This document shows positions 1 to 7,208 of a stretch of DNA of 64,000 bases, one piece after another. Position 1 is the stretch's first letter. The number at the start of each line of letters is the position of its first letter. This DNA comes from Paludibacteraceae bacterium (GTDB taxonomy: Bacteria > Bacteroidota > Bacteroidia > Bacteroidales > Paludibacteraceae). The notes under the pieces are model-generated. The model was given only the letters and a program-made list of their open reading frames with translations, had not been told where the DNA came from and did no database searches. Where the stretch lies: positions 31,526 through 95,525 of the forward strand of contig JAILLP010000029.1 in assembly GCA_024693065.1 (NCBI GenBank), written 5' to 3'. A program made the translations under genes and the position numbers.

Positions 1-2
1 TC

Positions 3-1514
3 GAATGGATCAACGCGAAATACAGCGACTGCATACCGCTGATGAGCATGAACCCAAGCCTCGTCAACTACATGTCCGCCTTCATGGAGGCCTGGGAAGG
101 CGGTGCGCAGGACCAACTGCAAGGGCAGATCGCATCGGTCCGCATACCGCTCTCCCGCATCAGCTCGCCTCAACTCTACTGGGTGATGACGGGGAACGAC
201 TTCACGCTGGATCTCAACAATCCAGACGAGCCTAAGGTGCTCTGCGTCGGCAACAACCCGGAGAAGAAGGATATCTACGCCACCGCCCTAGGCTTATACA
301 ACGGACGCATCGTGAAGGTCATCAACAAGAAGGGAAGACACCCGATTTCCCTGATCATCGACGAGTTGCCGACCATCTATTTCAGAGGATTGGACAACCT
401 CATCGCCACCGCCCGCTCTAATAAGGTCTCCGTCTGCTTAGGCTACCAGGACTTCACCCAGTTGATACGCGACTACGGCGAGAAGGAGGCGAAAGCCATC
501 ATCAACACCATAGGCAACCTCTTCTGCGGACAAGTGACGGGCGACACCGCCACCCAGCTCGAGAAACGTTTCGGCAAGAACATGCAACGCAGGAAGAGCC
601 AAAGCTACAACTCGTCGGGCGTCTCGACCAGCATCAGCGAACAAAACGACACCATGATACCTGCCTCGAAAATCTCCACACTGACGCAAGGAACATTCGT
701 GGGCGCCGTGGCGGACAACTTCGGCGAAGAGATCTCCGAAAAGATATTCAATGCTAAAATCGTCATCGACAACGAGGCGGTCAAAGAAGAGGAGGCTGCC
801 TACCAACCACTGCCGATATTCTACAATTTCGACTCTCCCGCCGAGGTGAATGAACTCAAGCAATTCACGCTGACTTTCCTGAAACGTTACCATGTCATCG
901 CCTGCGGCAATGCGGAAACATTACGGTCCATCATGGATATACAGAGTGTGGAGGTATCCTCCTTCCTCAACGCATTCAACGAATTCGCCGACTTCATCTC
1001 CAGAATGGGCAAGGAAATCTGCGGGCACTGTACGGGACTCATCGAGGAAGTTGAGTCTATGCTCCACCATCAAGATTCACCAGACACCCTATACGACAGC
1101 CTCAGGAAGTCCGTCATCCAATTCATAAAGGAACCGATGGTCGCCAGCTGGCTTACCAAAGAAAAAGAATACAAGGAGAATAGATATGCCGCCGAAAGCG
1201 TAAAGGTAGGAGAAACACTCAGAAAGACCATGGAACAAATCGACCAGATGGAGCTGGCAAGAAGCAGAGAAACCACCCCATTGACAAATCTTTTGGGAGA
1301 AATCAACCAATACTTCACAGACCTGAAAAACTTCAGCGCACAGACCAAGGAAATCCGGGACAGAAGTTTGAACAACGTGCTGAAGAAACAGGAGGAACAG
1401 GTACGCGCAGACATCAAAGGATTAATCGAACGACAGTTGAACATTTTGGACTCCGACACTCGCTGGCAGCAAATCTCCAAACGCAGGAAAGAAGCGCTAG
1501 GCATCGAGGAATAA
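3..1514 (+). CDS. conjugative coupling protein, TraG/VirD4 (MobC-like), 5'-truncated by window edge
   Basis: The frame is open from base 3, so the visible ~500 residues are the C-terminal part of a longer protein; the internal ATG at 42 is not the true start. The motif LIIDELPT fits a Walker B strand. It is followed by a segment (GQVTGDTATQLEKRFG) and a TraM-recognition-like region typical of VirD4/TraG coupling ATPases, which in Bacteroidota conjugative elements (MobC in CTnDOT-type elements) bring relaxosome DNA to the type IV secretion channel at the inner membrane. The Walker A part would lie to the left of the window. The C-terminal ~200 residues are charged and probably helical. No other transfer gene follows, so this is the right-hand end of a mobile element or transfer module. 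The family call is firm; the element type is inferred. Confidence 0.8.
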   Translation, partial: EWINAKYSDCIPLMSMNPSLVNYMSAFMEAWEGGAQDQLQGQIASVRIPLSRISSPQLYWVMTGNDFTLDLNNPDEPKVLCVGNNPEKKDIYATALGLYNGRIVKVINKKGRHPISLIIDELPTIYFRGLDNLIATARSNKVSVCLGYQDFTQLIRDYGEKEAKAIINTIGNLFCGQVTGDTATQLEKRFGKNMQRRKSQSYNSSGVSTSISEQNDTMIPASKISTLTQGTFVGAVADNFGEEISEKIFNAKIVIDNEAVKEEEAAYQPLPIFYNFDSPAEVNELKQFTLTFLKRYHVIACGNAETLRSIMDIQSVEVSSFLNAFNEFADFISRMGKEICGHCTGLIEEVESMLHHQDSPDTLYDSLRKSVIQFIKEPMVASWLTKEKEYKENRYAAESVKVGETLRKTMEQIDQMELARSRETTPLTNLLGEINQYFTDLKNFSAQTKEIRDRSLNNVLKKQEEQVRADIKGLIERQLNILDSDTRWQQISKRRKEALGIEE

Positions 1515-1632
1515 AAGCATATTTACAAGAAAATAACACGAAGAGGAAAACCATTCATCGAACAGACTACCTGATTCATCGATTCCACAAACCGTTTCGT
1601 CGATTCAATTTTCAGAATGGACTCCGCCTAAC

Positions 1633-1640
1633 TATATTTG
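1633..1640 (+). promoter_or_regulatory. putative -7 promoter element (TATATTTG)
   Basis: TATATTTG fits the Bacteroidota TAnnTTTG consensus and lies about 37 nt before the start of the Cys/His-rich lipoprotein. A convincing -33 element is not seen. Confidence 0.45.
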
Positions 1641-1676
1641 TGTCAGAAGGTTAAACTAATTTAAAACATAAATAAA

Positions 1677-2225
1677 ATGAAGAAATTAGTTACTATTTTA
1701 TCAACTGCGTTATTCAGCGCGATCGTCATGAGTTCATGTTGCAACTGCGACAAGAACAATCAGGGCCAATGCCCGAACAAAGAGGGTGAGAACATCGAGG
1801 CCGGATGTCCCGACAAACCATTCTGCGACAAGAAGGGACCGGACGGACCGAGGCACGGTGGTCCTCACAAAGGAGGATTCCGAGGCGAATTTCCAGGCGG
1901 ATTCCCTGAGATGGACGCTAAAATGGAGAAATGGATGAAGTTCGACAGCCTCACAGTGGACGAGCAAAAAGAGCTGATCAAGGAGCGCAAGGCTGAAATC
2001 GACCAAATGGAGGCGAAGAAAGCCGAGTTGGAGCAGAAATGGGCTGATTTCGACAACCTGACCATCGAGGAGCAAAAGCAACTGATCGACATGAAGTCGT
2101 GTCCGATGTTCGGGTTCCGCAAGGGCTGCCACAAGGGACCACACCCAGGCGCAGGAATGCACGGGGAGAAGAGAGGTCCTAAACATCACGGTCCTCGTCC
2201 AGACAAGGATGGAAACAACGAATAA
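1677..2225 (+). CDS. Cys/His-rich putative metal-binding lipoprotein
   Basis: This 182-residue protein has an N-terminal signal sequence ending in a lipobox-like VMSSC, so it is probably a lipoprotein. After the lipidated Cys come about seven further cysteines (CCNC, QCP, GCP, FC), then a Gly/Pro/His-rich stretch, a charged helical middle with two related copies of FD(S/N)LT(V/I)(D/E)EQK(E/Q)LI at about residues 83-96 and 123-136, and a tail rich in His, Gly and Lys. The repeated LTxEQ signature recalls the LTxxQ motif of periplasmic Spy/CpxP-type proteins, but the match is weak. The Cys and His content suggests metal binding. A promoter lies upstream and a terminator directly downstream, so it is transcribed alone. 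I do not recognise a named family. Confidence 0.7.
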   Translation: MKKLVTILSTALFSAIVMSSCCNCDKNNQGQCPNKEGENIEAGCPDKPFCDKKGPDGPRHGGPHKGGFRGEFPGGFPEMDAKMEKWMKFDSLTVDEQKELIKERKAEIDQMEAKKAELEQKWADFDNLTIEEQKQLIDMKSCPMFGFRKGCHKGPHPGAGMHGEKRGPKHHGPRPDKDGNNE

Positions 2226-2319
2226 TTCTCTATATAAAATACACACTGAAAGCGACATGAAGCGAAAAGCTCATAAACGAACATTTACATACACTAGCAA
2301 TAAATAAAACTACTTTTAG

Positions 2320-2352
2320 CCACCATCTGACGAGATGTCAGGTGGTGGTTTT
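2320..2352 (+). terminator. intrinsic terminator of the lipoprotein gene
   Basis: A 12-bp stem (CCACCATCTGAC with GTCAGGTGGTGG, one wobble pair) and a 5-nt loop are followed by TTTT. It lies between the lipoprotein gene and the ammonia-lyase gene and separates their transcription. Confidence 0.75.
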
Positions 2353-2380
2353 GCTACCAAGCCAAATTATCGTATATTCG
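2350..2380 (+). promoter_or_regulatory. putative promoter of the ammonia-lyase gene
   Basis: TTTG (2350-2353), a 19-nt spacer and TATATTCG (2373-2380, one mismatch to TAnnTTTG) match the Bacteroidota promoter spacing. Transcription would begin near 2387, which excludes the upstream in-frame ATG at 2342 and supports the start at 2405. Confidence 0.5.
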
Positions 2381-2404
2381 CGACGATTAAGATTGCAGAA
2401 AAGG

Positions 2405-3937
2405 ATGCAGAAAGAATTAGATTATATTTCAATAGAAGATATTGAATCCATACTGTACGGAGGGCAAAAAATCGCCTTCACGTCCAACGTCAAGGAGAGG
2501 GTCCGTAAGAGCTACGAATTCCTCGAGGAGTTTTCCAAGGACCGCGTCATCTACGGCATAAACACTGGATTCGGGCCAATGGCCCAATACCGTGTCAGCG
2601 ACGATGAGAGGGTCCAATTGCAATACAACATCATCCGCAGCCACTCGGCGGGAGCGGGCAACCCTCTCCCCAACATCTACGTGAAGGCGGCCATGATCGC
2701 CAGGATCGGCACCTTCATCCAAGGGGAGTCGGGCGTACACCCCGAATTGGTGGAACTCTTGGCATCGTTCATCAACCACGACATCTTCCCATTCATCCCT
2801 GAGCACGGAAGCGTAGGCTCTAGTGGCGACCTCGTGCAGTTGGCGCACATGGCGCTCACACTAATCGGGGAAGGAAAAGTCTGCTACGAAGGACAATTCC
2901 AACCCGCTTCCGAAGTGCTGAAGAAACTCGGGCTGAAACCGTTAGGCATACATGTGCGTGAGGGACTCTCCGTCACCAACGGCACCTCCTTCATGACCGG
3001 CATCGGACTGGTCAACCTCTTCGACGCGAAGCGACTGTTGCAATGGGCGGTCATCGCCTCGGTGATGGTCAATGAGATCGCCTCCTCCTACGACGACTTC
3101 ATGGCGGCGAAGCTCAACGAGGTGCGTCGCCAACCCGGGCAGAGCGAAATCGCCCGGATGCTCCGCGAATGGAGCGCAGGCAGCCAATGCATGCTCAGCC
3201 GAGAGAAGGAGCTCTACGACGGTGGTCACCAGGGCGAAAGCGTATTCAAGCATAAAGTGCAACCCTACTACTCGTTGCGCTGCGTGCCACAGATCCTCGG
3301 TCCTGTACTGGAGACCCTGCAGAACACGGAGCGGGTATTGGTGAACGAGGTCAATTCGGCGACGGACAACCCGATCGTGGACGTCGACACGCAGACCGTC
3401 TACCATGGCGGCAACTTCCACGGCGACTACGTATCGTTCGAGATGGACAAGCTGAAGATCGCCACCACCAAGCTGACCATGCTGATGGAGCGTCAGATGA
3501 ACTATCTCTTCCACGACCGCATCAACGGCATCCTCCCGCCATTCGTCAACATGGGTGTGTTAGGCCTCAACTACGGCATGCAGGCGTGCCAATTCACGGC
3601 GACCTCCACCACGGCGGAGTGCCAAACGCTCTCCAACCCGATGTACGTGCACTCCATACCGAACAACAACGACAACCAAGACGTCGTCAGCATGGGAACC
3701 AACTCCGCCCTCTTGGCGAAGCGTGTGGTGGACAACGCCTACCAGGTGATGGCCATCCATTTCATGTCCATCGTGCAAGGCATAGACTGCTTGGAAGCAA
3801 CGGGAAAGCTGTCGCCTAAGACGAAGAAGATATACGACGAGATCAGAGCCTTCTTCCCTAAGTTCGTGGACGACACGACCAAGTACGAGGAAATCGCGAG
3901 GATGCAAACCTATTTGCGGGGAAAACGCTTCGAATAA
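2405..3937 (+). CDS. aromatic amino acid ammonia-lyase (HAL/TAL family, flexirubin type)
   Basis: The 510-residue protein belongs to the MIO-dependent lyases that remove ammonia from His, Phe or Tyr to give an aryl-acrylate. INTGFGPMAQYR near the N-terminus and NPMYVHSIPNNNDNQD near the C-terminus closely follow my recollection of the Flavobacterium johnsoniae tyrosine ammonia-lyase, whose cinnamate product starts flexirubin pigments. The MIO-forming triad, normally Ala-Ser-Gly, reads Ser-Ser-Gly here (GSVGSSGDLVQLAH), leaving the cyclising Ser-Gly intact. I place the start at ATG 2405 rather than 2342, because the longer form would overlap the terminator and promoter. The fabG-like, LolA-like and lipoprotein genes follow on the same strand, as in pigment clusters. 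Tyr as substrate is inferred; a catabolic HAL (hutH) is less likely because no other hut gene is present. Confidence 0.85.
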   Translation: MQKELDYISIEDIESILYGGQKIAFTSNVKERVRKSYEFLEEFSKDRVIYGINTGFGPMAQYRVSDDERVQLQYNIIRSHSAGAGNPLPNIYVKAAMIARIGTFIQGESGVHPELVELLASFINHDIFPFIPEHGSVGSSGDLVQLAHMALTLIGEGKVCYEGQFQPASEVLKKLGLKPLGIHVREGLSVTNGTSFMTGIGLVNLFDAKRLLQWAVIASVMVNEIASSYDDFMAAKLNEVRRQPGQSEIARMLREWSAGSQCMLSREKELYDGGHQGESVFKHKVQPYYSLRCVPQILGPVLETLQNTERVLVNEVNSATDNPIVDVDTQTVYHGGNFHGDYVSFEMDKLKIATTKLTMLMERQMNYLFHDRINGILPPFVNMGVLGLNYGMQACQFTATSTTAECQTLSNPMYVHSIPNNNDNQDVVSMGTNSALLAKRVVDNAYQVMAIHFMSIVQGIDCLEATGKLSPKTKKIYDEIRAFFPKFVDDTTKYEEIARMQTYLRGKRFE

Positions 3938-4095
3938 GCATGTCTCCCCAAGCGATTGGTCGACAAAAAAAGCGTATTGAACGACAGAATCACGCCATAG
4001 GGGGAATTGAGTTGGGGTATTCCGCAAAAAGATATATATTTACCCCTGATTAAGGAATTAAAAAAGTAAGAAACAAAAACATAATTTCTATATCA

Positions 4096-4824
4096 ATGAA
4101 AGTAGCATTAGTGACAGGCGCATCCAGGGGCATCGGCCGGGCATGCGCAGTGAAACTTGCCGAGATGGGTTATTACGTGATCATCAACTTCCAATCCAAC
4201 GAGGCAGAAGCGTTGAACACCCTGAAGATGGTCCAAGAGAAGGGCTCTGACGGAGAGATCATGAAGTTCGACGTATCACAACCCGCCGAGGTGGAGAGAG
4301 CCATCACCGATTGGCAAGAGTCCCATCCGAGCGAATACATCGATTGTCTGGTGAACAACGCCGGCGTACGCCGCGACAACCTGCTGATATGGATGTCCAA
4401 CGAAGATTGGGCACAGGTGTTGAACACCAGCCTGAACGGCTTCATGTACACGACACGCGCGGTATTGAAGCCTATGTTGACCAAGAAGCACGGAAGGATC
4501 GTGAACATGGTCTCCCTCTCCGGTCAGAAGGGATTGCCGGGACAAACGAACTACTCCGCCGCCAAAGGTGCGGTGATGTCCGCCACGAAAGCATTGGCGC
4601 AAGAGGTTGCCCGCAAGGGAGTGACCGTCAACGCGGTGGCGCCTGGTTTTGTCCGCACAGACATGACCCACGACTTGGACGAGGCCTCTCTGAAGACCCA
4701 AATTCCGATGAACCGTTTCGGAGAACCGGAGGAGATCGCGGCGACAGTCGGATTCCTCGTGTCGGATGCGGCGTCCTACATCACCGGACAGACCATCGCT
4801 GTCAACGGTGGACTCTACACCTAA
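4096..4824 (+). CDS. fabG: 3-oxoacyl-ACP reductase, FabG-like SDR
   Basis: This 242-residue short-chain dehydrogenase has the nucleotide-binding [11 protein letters not shown] at residues 6-16, the NNAG motif at about 90, the catalytic Ser in MVSLSG, Tyr-x3-Lys in YSAAKGA and the PG loop ([10 protein letters not shown]). FabG enzymes reduce 3-ketoacyl-ACP with NADPH. Its place directly after the ammonia-lyase gene suggests it serves polyene chain elongation for a pigment rather than general fatty acid synthesis, but this is inferred from context. A 158-nt gap upstream holds TATATTTA at about 4035, so it may have its own promoter. Confidence 0.85.
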   Translation: MKVALVTGASRGIGRACAVKLAEMGYYVIINFQSNEAEALNTLKMVQEKGSDGEIMKFDVSQPAEVERAITDWQESHPSEYIDCLVNNAGVRRDNLLIWMSNEDWAQVLNTSLNGFMYTTRAVLKPMLTKKHGRIVNMVSLSGQKGLPGQTNYSAAKGAVMSATKALAQEVARKGVTVNAVAPGFVRTDMTHDLDEASLKTQIPMNRFGEPEEIAATVGFLVSDAASYITGQTIAVNGGLYT

Positions 4825-4886
4825 GCCACAAGCAAAGGTGGATACATGAGCGATAAAGCTATTGTCAAACTTAAATTTTAAAGATT

Positions 4887-5540
4887 ATGAAGAGAATTTT
4901 AGTCATCGCAGCAACAATGCTGGCTTCATTGTCTTTGTCATTGGTACAAGCAGCGAAGCCCGTGGCAGACGTGAACGGGTTGAAGGGAAAGATGCAATCC
5001 AGCGCAGCCAAGATATCCTCCATCAAGAGCGATTTCACGCTTGTGAAATATATCTCCGTGATGTCCAGCACCATGAAATCATCCGGCAAGTTCTATTACA
5101 AGAAGAATGACAAGGTGAAACTGGAGTTCCTATTGCCAATCAAACAGAACTTGGTCATGAATGGTGACAAGCTGATGATGGACGCCAACGGCAAGCCAAT
5201 GGTAATGGACGCCAAGTCCAATCCGATGATGGGAGAGTTGAAGAAGGTGATCTCCGCCTGCATGAGCGGTAACATCTCCAACATGGGCTCCAACTACAAG
5301 ATGGAGTACTTCGTCGAGGGTTCAGACTATCTGGTCGTGATCACGCCTCAGAGCGCCGACATCAAGAAATACGCGGAGAGAGTGGATCTCTACCTCGACT
5401 CGTCAGACTTCACCGTGCTGAAGATGCGCATGACAGAGGCTTTGAAGCCTAACCAGACGAAGAACGACTACTCGGAGTACGTCTTCACCGACAAGCAGAA
5501 AAATGTTTCGATAGACGATTCAGTCTTCTCGATCAAATAA
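4887..5540 (+). CDS. LolA-like outer-membrane lipoprotein carrier
   Basis: The 217-residue protein has a cleavable signal peptide (about residues 1-22, ending VQAA) and the LolA pattern: an early segment SSIKSDFTLVKYIS, then SGKFYYKKNDKVKLEFL, which matches the GxfyykkpdklRleY region of LolA folds, and a C-terminal DSVFSIK. LolA proteins shuttle lipoproteins or lipids across the periplasm. Aryl-polyene and flexirubin clusters carry their own LolA homologue, thought to help move the lipid-linked pigment to the outer membrane. It sits 62 nt after fabG and only 7 nt before the next lipoprotein gene, so those two are probably co-transcribed. The family call is good; the pigment role is inferred. 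Confidence 0.75.
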   Translation: MKRILVIAATMLASLSLSLVQAAKPVADVNGLKGKMQSSAAKISSIKSDFTLVKYISVMSSTMKSSGKFYYKKNDKVKLEFLLPIKQNLVMNGDKLMMDANGKPMVMDAKSNPMMGELKKVISACMSGNISNMGSNYKMEYFVEGSDYLVVITPQSADIKKYAERVDLYLDSSDFTVLKMRMTEALKPNQTKNDYSEYVFTDKQKNVSIDDSVFSIK

Positions 5541-5547
5541 TGATTAG

Positions 5548-6189
5548 ATGACAAAGAAGATATTACTTCTAACGGCAGCATTGGCGGGGTTGGCAAGTTG
5601 CACGCCCAAGATCTTCAACCAATCAGGTTTGCGTCCTACCACCTCCGTCAAGATGCACCGTTCCAACCTGATGCCTGTTTTTGACGAATATGAAGCGGCG
5701 CGGTACTACTCCGCCCAAGTGGATTTCAAAGACAAGAGCATCACAGGCGTATTAGCCTTATCACGGGAGACGCAAGACCCCCGTAAATTCCGCCTCATCA
5801 TGATGACCCAATTCGGGGTGCCCATCTTCGACTTCTCCGTCTCGCAGGATAGTTTCGCCGTGAACAGCTGCATGGAGCAACTCAACAAGAAGGTCGTGAT
5901 GAAGATCCTCGAAAAGGATTTCAAGAGCCTCCTGATGGTCGACGTGCCGGAGAACTTCCCCGGAACCGTCTACATGCCCCTGAAAGGGCAAAGCAGATGG
6001 GGCTACAGCGTGAACACCAAGAGCGGAGGGAACAACTACATGTTCTACTACAAGGACAACGGCATCGTGCACGTCCTCCAGAACGGTAGTTTCCTCAAAA
6101 AGATGAATGCTGTGTTCGACGAACAAGTCATCACCATCGAACACCCTAAGCTCGGCCTCAAAATGGTGCTGACGCTCATTCCCCAATAG
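5548..6189 (+). CDS. lipoprotein, putative partner of the LolA-like protein
   Basis: The 213-residue protein starts with a signal peptide and a clear lipobox (LAGLASC, Cys at about 18). The rest is beta-rich without membrane segments. One segment (YYSAQVDFKDKSITGVLALSR) resembles the first strands of LolB or DUF3261-type lipoproteins, which are also found in aryl-polyene clusters; I cannot confirm either family by eye. The 7-nt spacing to the LolA-like gene suggests a carrier/receptor pair, with this protein on the outer membrane as LolB-like acceptor. That role is inferred. Confidence 0.65.
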   Translation: MTKKILLLTAALAGLASCTPKIFNQSGLRPTTSVKMHRSNLMPVFDEYEAARYYSAQVDFKDKSITGVLALSRETQDPRKFRLIMMTQFGVPIFDFSVSQDSFAVNSCMEQLNKKVVMKILEKDFKSLLMVDVPENFPGTVYMPLKGQSRWGYSVNTKSGGNNYMFYYKDNGIVHVLQNGSFLKKMNAVFDEQVITIEHPKLGLKMVLTLIPQ

Positions 6190-6216
6190 CACACAAACCC
6201 TAAAACGTACCTCACC

Positions 6217-6918
6217 ATGAAAAGCACGGCAATCCTCTTCGCCTTAGGCATTCTTCCGTTCCTCGCGAATGCGGAGACCATCACAGGGCAATACACCTCC
6301 GATACCCCCTACAAAAAGGGAGACGTCTCCATCGTCAACAAACGGACAGGGAAGAACACCCAACCCGACAAGAAAGGGAGGTTCTCGCTGAAGGACACAG
6401 ACCCCAGACAGGACACACTCGTCCTATACTCCGCAACCAGTGGGAAAGCCTCTTTCGTTCCCATGAAAGGGTGCGTCGAATTCGTCATTAAAGAAGACAA
6501 AAACAGAGTGGACGTCGTTCAGAGAAGGGCGCCATTTGAGCCTACGAGCGAACATAGCGGACAAATATACATGAAAGAGTCACTTGAAAGGACAGGGGAA
6601 AGCATGACGCTCGCCGCCATCAACGCCAAGGTGCCAAGAAGCAATGTCGCCACCACATTCAACGGGAGCTTAGAACCTATCTATTTCGTGGATGGACTCG
6701 AAGTGAGCGAGATATCCACCTTGCCTTTGTCCGAAGTAGCCTACGTGGAGGTGGTGAGACCCTCCAATCCCGCTTGTACGGAACTGGGGGCAAGAGGAGC
6801 CAATGGAATGATCCTTGTCACCACAGAGTCGAATTATAGAATGCAAAACCCTCATTGGAACGAACCAATGGAATACCATTGGGAGATGCGTCTGGGTGCT
6901 GGAGAGCAAGGGAATTAA
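6217..6918 (+). CDS. stand-alone TonB-dependent receptor plug-domain protein
   Basis: The 233-residue protein has a signal peptide (about 1-19), then a short beta-sandwich-like region and a plug-type domain at about residues 125-210. The hallmark is YFVDGLEVSEISTLPLSEVAYVEVVR followed by GARGANGMILVTT, the end of TonB-dependent receptor plugs. No beta-barrel follows, so it cannot be a transporter by itself. Such orphan plug proteins occur in Bacteroidota, often next to barrels or TonB-type regulators, but none is adjacent here. It lies 27 nt after the lipoprotein gene and may end the same transcript. Confidence 0.65.
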   Translation: MKSTAILFALGILPFLANAETITGQYTSDTPYKKGDVSIVNKRTGKNTQPDKKGRFSLKDTDPRQDTLVLYSATSGKASFVPMKGCVEFVIKEDKNRVDVVQRRAPFEPTSEHSGQIYMKESLERTGESMTLAAINAKVPRSNVATTFNGSLEPIYFVDGLEVSEISTLPLSEVAYVEVVRPSNPACTELGARGANGMILVTTESNYRMQNPHWNEPMEYHWEMRLGAGEQGN

Positions 6919-7092
6919 GAATTAAGAAACTCAGCTCGACGACGTCAATTAAAAAATCACACCTTACTATGCCAGAATAAACGCTGGGAAGGCGCAGATT
7001 GTCGGACCATCTTCCGACTTGTCCAAACAACGAATCCGTGCGACAAGGATAATTTTATCATCTACTTATTATGTTCTTTTGAAATAAATTAA

Positions 7093-7100
7093 TATATTTG
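7093..7100 (+). promoter_or_regulatory. putative -7 promoter element (TATATTTG)
   Basis: TATATTTG lies in the 290-nt gap before the BspA-like gene, giving a leader of about 100 nt. No good -33 element is seen. The rest of the gap shows no further feature. Confidence 0.35.
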
Positions 7101-7208
7101 GAGGATTCATTCCATTCGAGACGTTAGTTTAGGGTGATTAGTGGTGAACGTAGACAATGGAATACGAGAGATTTAAAATCAATTTATTAACCCAAAAACA
7201 AGAGCAGC

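Noticed and set aside
2405..3937. Histidine utilisation (hutH)
   Set aside because: No hutU, hutI or hutG nearby; the motifs and the fabG/LolA context fit the pigment-type lyase better.
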